Below are positions 1 through 10,593 of a stretch of 36,746 nt of DNA, in pieces. Within the stretch, counting starts at the first letter, position 1. Each line of letters opens with the position of its first letter. Made by a program: the position numbers and the translations under genes. The stretch covers positions 1 to 36,746 of the forward strand of contig NZ_JAFIFD010000054.1 of assembly GCF_020832205.1 (NCBI RefSeq). The letters are read 5' to 3'. The stretch comes from Exiguobacterium sp. Lineage in GTDB: Bacteria > Bacillota > Bacilli > Exiguobacteriales > Exiguobacteriaceae. Under the pieces are notes generated by a model, which ran no database searches, was not told the DNA's origin, and was given only the letters and a program-made list of their open reading frames with translations.

Positions 1-246
1 CCCCAGGCGACGCCGAAGCGCCTTTCATCCTCGAACCATGCGGTTCGATGACCCATCCGGTATTAGCCCCGATTTCTCGTGGTTATCCCAGACCTGAGGG
101 CAGGTTCTTTACGTGTTACTCACCCGTCCGCCGCTCATTCCATCGACTTCCCCCCCGAAGGGTTCCGTCGATTTCCTGCGCTCGACTTGCATGTATTAGG
201 CACGCCGCCAGCGTTCGTCCTGAGCCAGGATCAAACTCTCCAAAGA
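1..246 (-). rRNA. rrs: 16S ribosomal RNA, 5' part (runs off window)
   Basis: The minus strand carries the universal 16S start: the 27F primer site AGAGTTTGATCCTGGCTCAG is the reverse complement of 220-239. It is followed by the conserved ACGAACGCTGGCGGCGTGCC and TACATGCAAGTCGAGCG blocks. By analogy with E. coli numbering (27F = positions 8-27), the mature 5' end falls near 246. Only the first ~246 nt are inside the window; the rest of the rRNA operon lies to the left. It is the first gene of an rrn operon transcribed in the same direction as lysS. The exact mature end is inferred, not mapped. Confidence 0.97.
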
Positions 247-320
247 ATTTGATATAGCTCTTAAAAAATGACGAAGCTTGCGCTTCAATCAAAACTTGTA
301 AAACTTTTTTTGCCTCATCG

Positions 321-337
321 TTCAGTTTTCAAAGTTC
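321..337 (-). promoter_or_regulatory. boxA-like antitermination site in the rRNA leader
   Basis: On the minus strand this reads GAACTTTGAAAACTGAA, matching the CTTTGAAAACTGAA element typical of Bacillales rRNA leaders, where Nus factors bind to keep polymerase from terminating. It lies in the ~110-nt leader between the P2 start point and the 16S 5' end. The rest of 247-360 is A/T-rich leader without a gene. Confidence 0.6.
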
Positions 338-364
338 GTCTGCCGCTCATTGGCGACTCTTAAA

Positions 365-393
365 ATAATACAAGTCATCGACACAGTTGTCAA
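365..393 (-). promoter_or_regulatory. rrn P2 promoter
   Basis: Minus strand TTGACA (388-393), 17-bp spacer, TATTAT (365-370). The -35 is consensus and the spacing optimal. The stretch just upstream (394-410) is A/T-rich and looks like an UP element. It sits ~110 nt before the 16S 5' end, the usual place for the proximal rRNA promoter. Confidence 0.85.
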
Positions 394-438
394 CCACTTT
401 TTTAATTCTTTCCGCTGCCATCAGCGGCAACGTTTATT

Positions 439-467
439 AATTTACCGCATGTTCAATTAAAAGGCAA
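439..467 (-). promoter_or_regulatory. possible rrn P1 promoter
   Basis: Minus strand TTGCCT (462-467), 17-bp spacer, TAAATT (439-444), about 74 bp upstream of P2. A small hairpin (CCGCTG/CAGCGG, 412-427) lies between the two. Tandem promoters are usual for Bacillales rrn operons, but both hexamers are imperfect. This site, P2 and the lysS terminator account for the gene-free stretch 247-576. Confidence 0.4.
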
Positions 468-520
468 GCGTTTTTCAAAAACTTTTTAAAAATAATATTC
501 ACTGATGGATTCGTACATAT

Positions 521-555
521 AAAAACACCCGCTTCAGTTGGACTGAAACGGGTGT
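521..555 (-). terminator. lysS (folate operon) terminator
   Basis: A 14-bp stem (525-538 with 542-555, one G-U pair) with a 3-nt loop, followed on the minus strand by a T-run. It starts 22 nt after the lysS stop and separates the folate/lysS operon from the rRNA promoters. Confidence 0.9.
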
Positions 556-576
556 ATCTCTACAAATTGAAGACAA

Positions 577-2187
<1,611 letters not shown>

Positions 2188-2215
2188 TTACCATAAATCA
2201 CTTTTTTACACTAGT

Positions 2216-3211
2216 TCACACTTCTTGCATTTGTCGCTCGAGCTGATCGACAAAATGATACAGCACAATCCCGAACGCATCCCGAGATTCGACTTCGTTG
2301 ATTTGCTTCCGGACCGGACCGCTTCCTTTCAGCCCTTTCAAATACCAGGCTGCATGTTGGCGCATCTCCCGTACCGCGGTCAACTCGCCTTTGATCGCCA
2401 TCAAGCGATCGAGGTGCAACATACAAATATCAATTTTCTCACGCGCTGCTGGTTCCGGCGGCAGTTCACCTGTCTCTAGATACTGCACCGTCTGATAAAG
2501 CATCCACGGATTTCCGAGCGCCGCCCGGCCAATCATGACGGCATCGACGCCATAATGATCAATCGCGTGCTTCGCTTCTTGCGGTGTCGAAATGTCGCCG
2601 TTTCCGATGATCGGAACGTTGGCGATCTTTTTCGCCTCGCCGATCCAGTCCCAGTTAGCGGTTCCTTCATATTGTTGAGAACGGGTCCGGCCGTGAATGG
2701 CAATCGCCGCGGCGCCACCTGACTGGGCAGCTCTGACGTTGTCGAGCACATAAATATGCTCTTCATCCCAACCGAGACGCATCTTCACCGTCACCGGTTT
2801 TTCAACGGCGCTCGAAACAGCACTCACCATCTCATACACTTTATCAGGATCAAGCAGCCACTTTGCGCCCGCCTCGCATTTTGTCACTTTCGGGACAGGA
2901 CATCCCATATTGATATCAATGATGTCAGCGTTCGTGTTTTGATCGACGTATTGAGCTGCTCGTACGAGCGTTTCTTTCGACCCGCCGAAAATTTGTAAGC
3001 TGAGCGGCTTCTCGCGTTCATCCACGTAGAGCATTCGTAGCGTCCGCGCGTTCTCTAACAGAATGCCCTTATCACTCACCATTTCGGCACAGACGAGCCC
3101 CGCACCGAACTCTTTGGCGATGAGTCGAAATGCGGGATTCGTGACGCCAGCCATCGGGGCAAGGACCGCCCGATTTTTAATGTCCACGTTCCCAATCTTA
3201 AATCCTGACAT
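2216..3211 (-). CDS. dusB: tRNA-dihydrouridine synthase DusB
   Basis: A flavin enzyme that reduces specific uridines in tRNA D-loops to dihydrouridine with NAD(P)H. The 331-residue protein has the Dus TIM-barrel: APMAGVTNPAFR near residue 18, the catalytic cysteine at 104 in NMGCPVPKVTK, substrate/FMN contacts in VKMRLGWDE, and the phosphate-binding GNGDI and IGRAALGNPW motifs. The ATG at 3211 follows AGGAAGTGG. It lies 23 nt after folK in the folate operon, as in B. subtilis (yacF). The small yazB gene that sits between folK and dusB in B. subtilis is absent. Confidence 0.95.
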   Translation of the reverse strand: MSGFKIGNVDIKNRAVLAPMAGVTNPAFRLIAKEFGAGLVCAEMVSDKGILLENARTLRMLYVDEREKPLSLQIFGGSKETLVRAAQYVDQNTNADIIDINMGCPVPKVTKCEAGAKWLLDPDKVYEMVSAVSSAVEKPVTVKMRLGWDEEHIYVLDNVRAAQSGGAAAIAIHGRTRSQQYEGTANWDWIGEAKKIANVPIIGNGDISTPQEAKHAIDHYGVDAVMIGRAALGNPWMLYQTVQYLETGELPPEPAAREKIDICMLHLDRLMAIKGELTAVREMRQHAAWYLKGLKGSGPVRKQINEVESRDAFGIVLYHFVDQLERQMQEV

Positions 3212-3234
3212 ATATCCACTTCCTTTTATTGACG

Positions 3235-3738
3235 TTACACCGGGTCGACAAGTGACGGTAACGATTCAAGCCGAATGACATCGCTTCGTTCCGACTCAGG
3301 AAGAGCAGCGAGTAGCTGTTGAACCGTCTTCCCTCTCACCTCGAGCAACGGAGCGATCTCCGCGAGCGGGGCAAGGACAAAAGCACGTTCATGCATCCGC
3401 GGATGCGGTACAGATAAGTGCTTCGATTGTATATCTTCGCCGTTAAATACTAAGATGTCAAGGTCGATCGTGCGCGGCCCGTTCTTGAAGAGACGCTCCC
3501 GTCCGAGCCGTTGTTCAATTCGTTGCAAGAGAGAAAGTACTTCCTCCGCCGGCCGTGTTGTCGCCACTTCAACGACCATATTATAAAACGAGGGCTGCTC
3601 GATATAACCGACTGGTGCCGTCTCGTACACGGCCGATTGTTTCGTCACGTGAAGACCGTCTGCCTCCATCGCTTGAATCGCTTCGCTCAAATAACTTGCC
3701 CGCTCTCCAATGTTTGAACCGAGTGCCACATAGATCAT
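3235..3738 (-). CDS. folK: 6-hydroxymethyl-dihydropterin pyrophosphokinase
   Basis: HPPK transfers pyrophosphate from ATP to 6-hydroxymethyl-7,8-dihydropterin, making the substrate of FolP. The 167-residue protein begins with the family's ALGSNIGER and contains the signature GPRTIDLDILVF, whose aspartates bind Mg-ATP, followed by LSVPHPRMHERAFVL. Length is typical. Its start overlaps the folB stop by 4 nt (ATGA), so it is translationally coupled. It works with FolB and FolP encoded immediately upstream. Confidence 0.97.
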   Translation of the reverse strand: MIYVALGSNIGERASYLSEAIQAMEADGLHVTKQSAVYETAPVGYIEQPSFYNMVVEVATTRPAEEVLSLLQRIEQRLGRERLFKNGPRTIDLDILVFNGEDIQSKHLSVPHPRMHERAFVLAPLAEIAPLLEVRGKTVQQLLAALPESERSDVIRLESLPSLVDPV

Positions 3739-4100
3739 CCGTTCCGCCTCCGTGTCATCTCAATGGCGACCGAATCATAATGTCCAGGAATCGGCGGATC
3801 CGGTTTAATGACCTTCACCGTCACCGTTTGAATCTTTTCACTGTGGGCGAGTACCGCCTTCGTGATTCGTTCGCCGAGTGTCTCAAGCAGGTTCACTGCT
3901 TCTCCCGTGACGATCTCTTCCGTCAATTGATAAAGTCCGGCATAACTGACGCCGTCTTCCAAGTTGTCTGACTGGCCGGCTGGTGCGAGATCCAATTCAC
4001 ACATCAGATCGATATGAAACCGTTGTCCGAGCCGATTTTCTTCTTCAAACACACCGTGATACCCATAAAACCGCATTCCATTCACATACATCTTATCCAT
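3735..4100 (-). CDS. folB: Dihydroneopterin aldolase
   Basis: FolB cleaves 7,8-dihydroneopterin to 6-hydroxymethyl-dihydropterin and glycolaldehyde. The 121-residue protein has the family pattern: FYGYHGVFEEENRLGQRF at the N-terminus, DGVSYAGLY in the middle, and the C-terminal VKVIKPDPPIPGHYDSVAIE with the conserved lysine. Its start overlaps the folP stop by 8 nt and its stop overlaps folK by 4 nt, so folP-folB-folK form a coupled cluster. Confidence 0.96.
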   Translation of the reverse strand: MDKMYVNGMRFYGYHGVFEEENRLGQRFHIDLMCELDLAPAGQSDNLEDGVSYAGLYQLTEEIVTGEAVNLLETLGERITKAVLAHSEKIQTVTVKVIKPDPPIPGHYDSVAIEMTRRRNG

Positions 4101-4878
4101 GTTGTCCGCCTCCTAACATTACATCCATCATTCGGGCGGCCCGCTTATTCGCGAGCACGTCATGAACGCGCACCCAAGCGCACCCTTTCACGATACCAAG
4201 GCACGTCGTCGCGATCGTCCCTTCTCCCCGCTCTTCGGTCGGTAAGTCGAGCGCTTGTCCGATGAACGATTTTCGTGATGTGCCAAGCAATACCGGGTAC
4301 CCGAGGTTCGTGATGACATCAAGTCGATTCAGAAGCTCCAAGTTCTGCTCATAGTTTTTCGCAAACCCGATGCCCGGGTCGAGCCAAATCAATTCATCCG
4401 GCACCCCGGCCTCGTGGGCAATTTCAATCGACTCTTGAAGATCGCCGACGACTTCTTCGAGGAAATGACCGTAATTTCGATTGTCGCGATTATGCATGAG
4501 GATGATCGGGACGTTAAATTCTTTGGCGACGTCCGCCATCGAACGATCTCCCCACTTCGAACCCCAAACGTCATTGATGATGTCAGCCCCCGCTTCAAGC
4601 GCCGCCCGTGCCACTTCAGGTTTATACGTATCAATCGAGATGAGCACGTCTAGCTCTTGCTTCAAACGGCGGATGACCGGAACGACTCGGGCGATTTCTT
4701 CTTCTGCCGAAACGAGCTGCGCTCCCGGACGAGTCGATTCCCCTCCGACGTCAATCGCGTCAGCGCCGTCTACGATGAGTTGCTTCGCGTGTGCCACCGC
4801 CGCCTCAAGCGCCGTATAGCGACCACCGTCCGAAAACGAATCCGGTGTCACGTTTAAAATACCCATCACGTTTGTCAT
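4093..4878 (-). CDS. folP: Dihydropteroate synthase
   Basis: FolP condenses p-aminobenzoate with hydroxymethyl-dihydropterin pyrophosphate to form dihydropteroate; it is the sulfonamide target. The 261-residue TIM-barrel protein shows MGILNVTPDSFSDGG at residue 5, DVGGESTRPGA at about 44-53, SIDTYKPEVA, and the LGTSRKSFIG loop. Length and motifs are normal. The ATG overlaps the pabC stop by 4 nt. Sulfonamide status cannot be judged without comparison to susceptible sequences. Confidence 0.97.
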   Translation of the reverse strand: MTNVMGILNVTPDSFSDGGRYTALEAAVAHAKQLIVDGADAIDVGGESTRPGAQLVSAEEEIARVVPVIRRLKQELDVLISIDTYKPEVARAALEAGADIINDVWGSKWGDRSMADVAKEFNVPIILMHNRDNRNYGHFLEEVVGDLQESIEIAHEAGVPDELIWLDPGIGFAKNYEQNLELLNRLDVITNLGYPVLLGTSRKSFIGQALDLPTEERGEGTIATTCLGIVKGCAWVRVHDVLANKRAARMMDVMLGGGQHG

Positions 4879-5708
4879 GTCGCACTCTCCTTTTCAATCG
4901 TCTGTATTAAAACCGACCACGCGTCGATAAAACGCGCTCCTTGCCGTCCAGGGAAACGTTTCCCTGCAAATTCTGTCACCGGGGCAATCTGTTGCACCGA
5001 GTTCGTGAGCCAAATCTCTTCGGCTTCGGCCAGTTGTGCGAACGTCACGTCACGTTCCGAGACGTCAAACGTGTCGATTATCCACTGACGCGTCACACCA
5101 GCTAAAGCTCCTGTCGAGAGAGGAGTCGTCCAGATCCGTCCATCGCGATCCGTCCAACATACGTTCGAGACGAGACCTTCGACGACGCGTCCCGTCTCGT
5201 CCGCGAACAACCCTTCTGCTGTTCGGTCGACGAGCGCGCGTTTCCCGAGAATATTGTTCATGTAATGATGCGATTTCAATCGAAACGCCGCCTCAGGCCG
5301 GCTTCTCGGAAACGGTAACGCTTCAAGCGTTTTCTCGACCGGTTCGAATGAATCCGGCAACGGTTTGACAAGGAGCGTCACGTTCGGCCGCGCGTAACGC
5401 CCGTCATGCAAACCGAGCGGCGCGACTCCCGCGGAAACATTGAGCCGGATGTAGAGGTTTGGCGCGTTGTTTTGACGGGTGACTGCTTGGATCGCCTGCT
5501 CGATATCGCGTTTCTTGTACGGAAGGTCGATCCAAAGCGCGTCCATGCTTTTCTCTAGTCGCGCCCAATGCTCATCCCATAAAAACGGGTGCCCTTCAAA
5601 CGTTCGGAACGTCTCGAATAAACCCATCCCGTATAAAAAGCCGTGATCGTACACGGGAATCGTCACTTCGTCGCTTCCTCGCAACTCGCCGTTATGCCAA
5701 AGCCACAT
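4875..5708 (-). CDS. pabC: Aminodeoxychorismate lyase (PLP fold type IV)
   Basis: PabC removes pyruvate from 4-amino-4-deoxychorismate to give p-aminobenzoate. The 277-residue protein is a fold-type IV PLP enzyme related to branched-chain and D-amino-acid aminotransferases: [13 protein letters not shown] near the N-terminus, the probable Schiff-base lysine in [10 protein letters not shown], and EGLVSNVCW followed by [14 protein letters not shown] in the cofactor-phosphate region. I chose the ATG at 5708, seven bases after GAGGTG. A TTG five codons upstream is in frame, but its codons contain that ribosome-binding site. It overlaps pabA by 17 nt. Confidence 0.93.
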   Translation of the reverse strand: MWLWHNGELRGSDEVTIPVYDHGFLYGMGLFETFRTFEGHPFLWDEHWARLEKSMDALWIDLPYKKRDIEQAIQAVTRQNNAPNLYIRLNVSAGVAPLGLHDGRYARPNVTLLVKPLPDSFEPVEKTLEALPFPRSRPEAAFRLKSHHYMNNILGKRALVDRTAEGLFADETGRVVEGLVSNVCWTDRDGRIWTTPLSTGALAGVTRQWIIDTFDVSERDVTFAQLAEAEEIWLTNSVQQIAPVTEFAGKRFPGRQGARFIDAWSVLIQTIEKESAT

Positions 5709-6276
5709 GGCGGTACACCTCAATGAAATTTCGAATCATCTCTTTGCCGTGTTCCGTCAAAATCGCCTCCGGATGATATTGGACGCCTTCGATTGGCAAC
5801 ACTTTATGCCGAAGCGCCATGATCTCGCCTTCCTCTGTTTCCGCTGTCACTTCGAGACAGTCAGGGAACGATTCGCGGTCGACGGCGAGCGAATGGTATC
5901 GTGTCACAATCGTCTCTTGTGGGACTCCCGTGAAAATCGTCTTCCCGTCGTGGCGAATCGGCGACGTCTTTCCATGCATGAGACGTTCGGCATGGATGAC
6001 TTCACCACCGAACGCTTGAGCGATCGCTTGGTGGCCGAGGCAGACGCCAAGGATCGGGATACGACCGGCGAACGAGCGAATCGCGGCAATACTGATTCCA
6101 GCCTCGTTCGGCGTGCACGGTCCTGGCGAGACGACGAGATAGTCCGGATTTAACGTGTCGATTTCTTCGAGCGTGATGTCGTCATTTCGCCGGACGACGA
6201 TTTGCTCGCCTAGTTCCCCGAAGTATTGGACCAAGTTGTACGTGAATGAATCGTAGTTATCAATGAGTAAAATCAT
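5692..6276 (-). CDS. pabA: Aminodeoxychorismate/anthranilate synthase glutamine amidotransferase subunit
   Basis: The amidotransferase subunit hydrolyses glutamine and passes ammonia to PabB. The 194-residue class I GATase starts [15 protein letters not shown] and carries the catalytic cysteine in [15 protein letters not shown] and the His-Glu pair in [12 protein letters not shown]. The ATG at 6276 follows GGAGGCGACGAC; an in-frame start 11 codons upstream lies inside pabB and has no family match. Its start overlaps the pabB stop (ATGA). In B. subtilis the equivalent protein also serves tryptophan synthesis; no trp genes are in this window, so shared use is possible but not shown. Confidence 0.95.
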   Translation of the reverse strand: MILLIDNYDSFTYNLVQYFGELGEQIVVRRNDDITLEEIDTLNPDYLVVSPGPCTPNEAGISIAAIRSFAGRIPILGVCLGHQAIAQAFGGEVIHAERLMHGKTSPIRHDGKTIFTGVPQETIVTRYHSLAVDRESFPDCLEVTAETEEGEIMALRHKVLPIEGVQYHPEAILTEHGKEMIRNFIEVYRHVALA

Positions 6277-7652
6277 GTCGTCGCCTCCGTTGACGCTTTT
6301 GCCGCCCATAGCGCTTTCGCTTTCGACAGCGATTCTTCGTATTCTGCGACCGGATCGGAATCGATGACGATGCCGGCACCGGCTTGAACGTGGGCCGTCC
6401 CGTCTTTGACGACCATTGTCCGAATCGTGATATTGAAGACGAGATCATCATCCCAACTGATCCAGCCGAACGATCCCGTATAAATTCCGCGGCGGACCGG
6501 TTCCAATTCTTCGATAATCTCCATCGTCCGAATTTTCGGGGCGCCAGTAATCGTCCCGCCTGGGAACATAGCCCCGAGCGCTTCGGCACCGGACACGCCG
6601 TCACGGATCATTCCACGTACGTTCGAGACGATATGTTGGACGTGGGAATACTTCTCGATGACCATCAGTTCATCGACGTGCACCGTCCCATACGCCGCCA
6701 CTTTACCGAGGTCGTTGCGTTCCAAATCAACGAGCATGACGTGTTCAGCCCGTTCTTTCTCATTGTCGAGCAACGTGCGCGCCAATTCCATATCTTCTTT
6801 CTCGTCGCGGCCACGCGGCCTCGTGCCAGCAATCGGGCGAGTCGAGATCGCAGACCCGTGTTTTTCAATCAACAGTTCCGGAGAAGCCGACACCATCGTC
6901 AAATGATCGTCCGTGAAATAGCCCATGTATGGGGACGGGTTCATGCGACGAAGCGTATCGTAAACGTGCCGCGGGTCGGCGAGGAGCGGTTCAGACTGCC
7001 TTACACTCAAGTTCACTTGAAACACGTCTCCCTCGACGATGTAGTGTTGAATTTTCTCGACCGCCGCGACAAATTCTTCGCGGGAGAGCGAACGCGACCG
7101 TTGGACTACTTCGCGTGTGACTGGTCCGAACGTGTAGTGCGTTTCTGTATGCCATAGAGCGGCAAAGCGTTCGAGTTTCGTGTCGACACCTTCATCTCCG
7201 GTGACCATCACGTATAAGAGCGATTCCTCTTCATCAAACACCGCCACTTCGTCGAACAACAAGAACGACACGTCCGGCGTCGCCAAATCGTCTTCCGCGT
7301 CTCGCGGCAACCGTTCGAGCGTCCGGGCGACATCGTAACTGACGTATCCGATCATCCCGCCAAAGAAAGGTGGCGCCCCGACCGGCCGCGGCGCCACGAA
7401 ACGCGAACGCACCGTTTCGACGATGTCGAGCGGGCGACCGTGGATCGTCTCTGTCCCTGTCTCGGTCGTGAGCGTACCAATCCCGTCTTTCACGTGAAGC
7501 GTAGCGAACGGTTCGACTCCCGCCACCGTATACCGGCCGGCCCGGCCGCTCTCGAGCCACGCGTAGCGCTCTTTTCCTTCCGTCAACGTCAAATACGTCT
7601 CATACATGTTCTCTTTTGTCATCCGGATTGTTTTGAACGCTGTCGTCCTCAC
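6273..7652 (-). CDS. pabB: Aminodeoxychorismate synthase component I (PIAGT-type)
   Basis: PabB aminates chorismate at C4 to 4-amino-4-deoxychorismate, the first step to p-aminobenzoate. The 459-residue protein has the chorismate-utilising fold: [10 protein letters not shown] near 40, [10 protein letters not shown] at 98, and the C-terminal core [23 protein letters not shown] and [11 protein letters not shown]. The active-site loop at 273-277 reads PIAGT. Classical PabB such as E. coli's has PIKGT with a nucleophilic lysine, while anthranilate synthase has PIAGT. The fol/pab operon context supports the PabB call, though TrpE-like activity cannot be excluded. The start is a GTG (7652) after a GGGGG-like site. 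No full promoter is evident; a TACAAT (minus, 7688-7693) lacks a good -35. Confidence 0.88.
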   Translation of the reverse strand: MRTTAFKTIRMTKENMYETYLTLTEGKERYAWLESGRAGRYTVAGVEPFATLHVKDGIGTLTTETGTETIHGRPLDIVETVRSRFVAPRPVGAPPFFGGMIGYVSYDVARTLERLPRDAEDDLATPDVSFLLFDEVAVFDEEESLLYVMVTGDEGVDTKLERFAALWHTETHYTFGPVTREVVQRSRSLSREEFVAAVEKIQHYIVEGDVFQVNLSVRQSEPLLADPRHVYDTLRRMNPSPYMGYFTDDHLTMVSASPELLIEKHGSAISTRPIAGTRPRGRDEKEDMELARTLLDNEKERAEHVMLVDLERNDLGKVAAYGTVHVDELMVIEKYSHVQHIVSNVRGMIRDGVSGAEALGAMFPGGTITGAPKIRTMEIIEELEPVRRGIYTGSFGWISWDDDLVFNITIRTMVVKDGTAHVQAGAGIVIDSDPVAEYEESLSKAKALWAAKASTEATT

Positions 7653-7696
7653 ATCCCATTCCCCCGTTCTTCAAGTTCATGCCTTTAATTGTACAC

Positions 7697-7741
7697 AAGA
7701 AAAGGCAGTTCCCGAAAGAAGTTGTCTCCCGGTAACTGCCT
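7697..7741 (-). terminator. cysK terminator
   Basis: Inverted repeat AGGCAGTT (7703-7710) / AACTGCCT (7734-7741), extended inward by partly paired CCGGGA/TTTCGG, followed on the minus strand by TTTTCTT. It starts just after the cysK stop and separates cysK from the pab/fol operon. Confidence 0.8.
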
Positions 7742-7747
7742 CTTTCC

Positions 7748-8701
7748 TTATGAACGGACGCTGTCCGATTCTTCGTCGAATTGATAGAGCGGCGTGCTCA
7801 AGTACCGTTCCCCGTTCGACGGGATGATCGCGAGCACGTTTTTTCCTTTGCCAAGTCGTTTGGCCGTATCGACTGCCGCGGCGATGGCCGCACCTGACGA
7901 GATGCCCCCGAGAACCCCGTTCGTACGCGCCGCAAGCCGGGCATATTCGAACGCTTGGTCCGTCGTGATTTGAAGGACACCTTCGTAAATTTCTGTATCG
8001 AGAATCGACGGGATAAAGCCGGCCCCGATCCCTTGGATTTTATGTGGACCAGGCTTTCCGCCTGACAAGACTGGCGAGTCGACCGGTTCGACCGCTAAAA
8101 TTTGCACGTCCGGGTACTGGGCTTTCAATACTTTACCTGCTCCGGTGATCGTGCCGCCTGTACCGACGCCCGCGATGAACGCATCGACGCTCAACCCGGC
8201 ATCTTCGAACGCATCGACGATCTCTGGCCCCGTCGTCAATTCATGGACGTTCGGGTTGGCCGCGTTGTTGAATTGTTGCGGAAGGAAATATCCGTTCGCC
8301 TCAGCTTCTTCTGTCGCCCGACGAATCGCTCCGCCCATCCCTTCCGGACCTGGCGTCAAGATAAGCTCAGCGCCATAACCGCGAAGTAAGTTGCGACGTT
8401 CCATGCTCATCGTTTCCGGCATGACGAGAATCGCCTTGTACCCTTTAGCGGCACTGACCATCGCGAGCCCGATTCCGGTGTTACCGCTCGTCGGTTCAAT
8501 GATCGTGTCACCAGGTTTTAAGACGCCGTCTTTTTCGGCCGCCTCGATCATCGCTAAGGCGATCCGATCTTTTACACTCGACCCCGGGTTCATATACTCT
8601 AACTTCATATAAACCGTCGCGTCATCCGGACCTGTAAGGCCGTTCAATTTCACTATCGGTGTCTTCCCAATCAAGTCTGTCACTGAATCTACGATACGCA
8701 T
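7748..8701 (-). CDS. cysK: Cysteine synthase (O-acetylserine thiol-lyase)
   Basis: CysK makes L-cysteine from O-acetylserine and sulfide. The 317-residue PLP fold-type II enzyme has the Schiff-base lysine at 44 in [11 protein letters not shown], the substrate loop TSGNTG at 71-76, the phosphate-binding [10 protein letters not shown] and the C-terminal SSGAAIAAA region. The ATG follows GGAGGAGG. It is a single-gene unit with its own promoter and terminator. In B. subtilis yacD lies between hslO and cysK; it is absent here. A cystathionine beta-synthase-like role is less likely given the length and motifs. Confidence 0.95.
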   Translation of the reverse strand: MRIVDSVTDLIGKTPIVKLNGLTGPDDATVYMKLEYMNPGSSVKDRIALAMIEAAEKDGVLKPGDTIIEPTSGNTGIGLAMVSAAKGYKAILVMPETMSMERRNLLRGYGAELILTPGPEGMGGAIRRATEEAEANGYFLPQQFNNAANPNVHELTTGPEIVDAFEDAGLSVDAFIAGVGTGGTITGAGKVLKAQYPDVQILAVEPVDSPVLSGGKPGPHKIQGIGAGFIPSILDTEIYEGVLQITTDQAFEYARLAARTNGVLGGISSGAAIAAAVDTAKRLGKGKNVLAIIPSNGERYLSTPLYQFDEESDSVRS

Positions 8702-8742
8702 GCTATTTCCTCCTCCATAATTCCGACTATTCCGATATTGTA

Positions 8743-8772
8743 ATCATACCCTATCAGATTGAAAATATGCAA
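8743..8772 (-). promoter_or_regulatory. cysK promoter
   Basis: Minus strand TTGCAT (8767-8772), 18-bp spacer, TATGAT (8743-8748), about 40 nt upstream of the cysK ATG. This is a good sigma-A match. No riboswitch-sized leader fits between it and the gene, so any sulfur control would act through a DNA-binding protein. Confidence 0.75.
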
Positions 8773-8787
8773 TTTGGAACGAACGGC

Positions 8788-9714
8788 TCAGCGTGCTTGC
8801 TGTTTCATCGCCTCTAACTGTTCAGCTGAGAAATGATACTTTTCCCCACAGAAATGGCAGACTGCTTCTGCTCCGCCGTCTTCCTCGATCATTTGACGAA
8901 TCTCTTCCGCACCGAGGCCGATGATGGCACCTTCCATCCGGTCGCGGCTGCACGTGCAGTTGAACTGGACCGGTTTGTTGTCGAGCAGTTCGAGGCTGTC
9001 GCCGAGGAGCATGCCGAGCATTTCTTCCGGCGTCTTCTCTTCGCCGATCAACACAGATACTGGCGGGAACGTCTTCAATGCGCTCTCTAACGCTTGAATC
9101 GTTTCTTCAGACGCATCCGGCATCAATTGAACGATAATCCCGCCCGCAGCGAGAATCGATTCATCTTCGGGAAGGACGAGAACGCCAGCACCGACGATTG
9201 ACGGCACTTGTTCTGACGTCGCGAAATAATACGTGAAGTCTTCACTGATTTCCCCGGTCTGAATTTCAGACGAGCCACCGACGTAGTCTTTCAATCCGAG
9301 GTCTTTGATAACCGAGATCGTTCCGCGACCGACGACTTCACCGACTTTCAATTTCGTCAATCCGTGGTCGTTGACGAACGTTCCGCCTTCAACGCGCGGG
9401 TGTGACACGTAACCGCGCACATCGCCCGCCGTGTCGGCATCGACGATGATTTTTCCGATCGGCCCGTCGCCTTCGACTTTGAGCGTCACGCGCGCGGCGC
9501 CTTTTTGCATCGCACCAATCATCGTACCGATCGTCATCGTCCGGCCAAGTGCCGCCGAAGCGACGGGTGTCGTCTGGTGACGAAGTTGGGTTTCAAAAAT
9601 CGTTTTTGTCGTACGGACGGCAAAAGCTCGAACTTCTCCGTTGAACCCTAACGCCCTGACGAGGTAGTCTTCTTTCATTTGGTCAAGTAACGCTTGTTGT
9701 TCTGGTTGGATCAT
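8788..9714 (-). CDS. hslO: Hsp33 redox-regulated molecular chaperone
   Basis: Hsp33 is a cytoplasmic holdase activated by oxidative unfolding. The 308-residue protein has the N-terminal chaperone domain (LVRALGFNGEVRAFAV, GRTMTIGTMIGAMQKG) and the C-terminal zinc redox switch: NCTCSRDR followed about 30 residues later by VCHFCGEKYHFS, giving the CxC...CxxC cysteine set. The ATG follows AAAGGAG, 20 nt after coaX, so the two are probably co-transcribed as in B. subtilis (yacC). No terminator separates it from the cysK promoter. Confidence 0.96.
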   Translation of the reverse strand: MIQPEQQALLDQMKEDYLVRALGFNGEVRAFAVRTTKTIFETQLRHQTTPVASAALGRTMTIGTMIGAMQKGAARVTLKVEGDGPIGKIIVDADTAGDVRGYVSHPRVEGGTFVNDHGLTKLKVGEVVGRGTISVIKDLGLKDYVGGSSEIQTGEISEDFTYYFATSEQVPSIVGAGVLVLPEDESILAAGGIIVQLMPDASEETIQALESALKTFPPVSVLIGEEKTPEEMLGMLLGDSLELLDNKPVQFNCTCSRDRMEGAIIGLGAEEIRQMIEEDGGAEAVCHFCGEKYHFSAEQLEAMKQQAR

Positions 9715-9734
9715 ATTGTGTAACTCCTTTAAAT

Positions 9735-10499
9735 TTATTTCTGGTTGCGCTCGTAGATGAGGCGGAGCCCATCGAGCGTCAAGAATGAATCGACGACGTC
9801 GATCGTCTCGGCATGTTCACTGATGAGGCGGGCAAGGCCGCCCGTCGCGATGACCGTCGCCTCTCCGACTTCACGTTTGATGCGACTGACGATTCCGTCG
9901 ACTTGCGCGACATAGCCGTAGTACGTCCCGGACTGCATCGCCTGAATCGTGTTCTTCCCGACGACAGTCGGAGGAGTCGCGAGTTCGATGCGAGGCAATT
10001 TGGCGGCACGTTGGTAGAGCGCCTCGACCGAGATCATAATGCCCGGCGAGATGATCCCGCCGTGGTAGCGACGGGACGCATCGATATAACAATATGTCGT
10101 CGCCGTTCCGAAGTCGACGATGATGAGGGGACCCTCATATTTCGCAATGCCGGCGACCGCGTTGACGATGCGGTCGGCCCCGACTTCACGCGGGTTATCG
10201 ACATGGATATCAAGCCCCGTCTTCACGCCCGGGCCGACGACGATCGGGCGGACGTTGAAGTAGCGTTGCGACATCTGCTCGAGCGGAAAGATGACGGGCG
10301 GGACGACGGACGAAAGAATCACGCCATCGATTTGATCGAACGATACGTTCGAGTGGTCAAACAACGACTTGACGAGCATGCCATACTCATCGGTCGTTTT
10401 CGTACGGTCCGTCGAGATGCGCCAATGGTGGACGAGCGTCTCGCCATCATACATCCCAAGAACAATATTTGTATTCCCAACATCGATCACTAAAATCAT
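9735..10499 (-). CDS. coaX: Type III pantothenate kinase
   Basis: CoaX phosphorylates pantothenate, the first step of coenzyme A synthesis; type III enzymes are insensitive to CoA feedback. The 254-residue ASKHA-fold protein begins [11 protein letters not shown] (nucleotide-binding aspartate), and has [33 protein letters not shown] and [12 protein letters not shown] chose the ATG at 10499. A GTG five codons upstream is in frame, but its codons form the GTGAGG ribosome-binding site. It heads the coaX-hslO unit. Confidence 0.96.
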   Translation of the reverse strand: MILVIDVGNTNIVLGMYDGETLVHHWRISTDRTKTTDEYGMLVKSLFDHSNVSFDQIDGVILSSVVPPVIFPLEQMSQRYFNVRPIVVGPGVKTGLDIHVDNPREVGADRIVNAVAGIAKYEGPLIIVDFGTATTYCYIDASRRYHGGIISPGIMISVEALYQRAAKLPRIELATPPTVVGKNTIQAMQSGTYYGYVAQVDGIVSRIKREVGEATVIATGGLARLISEHAETIDVVDSFLTLDGLRLIYERNQK

Positions 10500-10540
10500 G
10501 ATATAGTTCCTCACTTTGTTGTCAATTACAGTTCGCTCGA

Positions 10541-10549
10541 ATTATAACA
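10541..10549 (-). promoter_or_regulatory. coaX extended -10 promoter
   Basis: Minus strand TGTTATAAT, a consensus -10 with the TGn extension, placed directly after the ftsH terminator and ~40 nt before coaX. No clear -35 is present, which is normal for extended -10 promoters. Confidence 0.6.
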
Positions 10550-10551
10550 CG

Positions 10552-10585
10552 AAAAAAGACGAATGCCTCATCTAGGGCATTCGTC
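10552..10585 (-). terminator. ftsH terminator
   Basis: Perfect 10-bp stem GACGAATGCC/GGCATTCGTC (10558-10567 with 10576-10585), 8-nt loop, then TTTTTT on the minus strand. It begins within 10 nt of the ftsH stop and ends the tilS-hpt-ftsH unit. Confidence 0.93.
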
Positions 10586-10593
10586 TCTTCCGG

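Noticed and set aside
48-257. Plus-strand open frame of 69 codons
   Set aside because: It is the antisense of the conserved 16S rRNA 5' domain.
6384-7157. Plus-strand open frame of 257 codons opposite pabB
   Set aside because: Shadow of the pabB reading frame in high-GC third positions; no recognisable domain or ribosome-binding site.
10519-10547. Plus-strand TTGTCA-17/18-TATAAC promoter-like sequence
   Set aside because: It points into the back of the ftsH terminator with no plus-strand gene; it is the complement of the coaX promoter region and probably chance.
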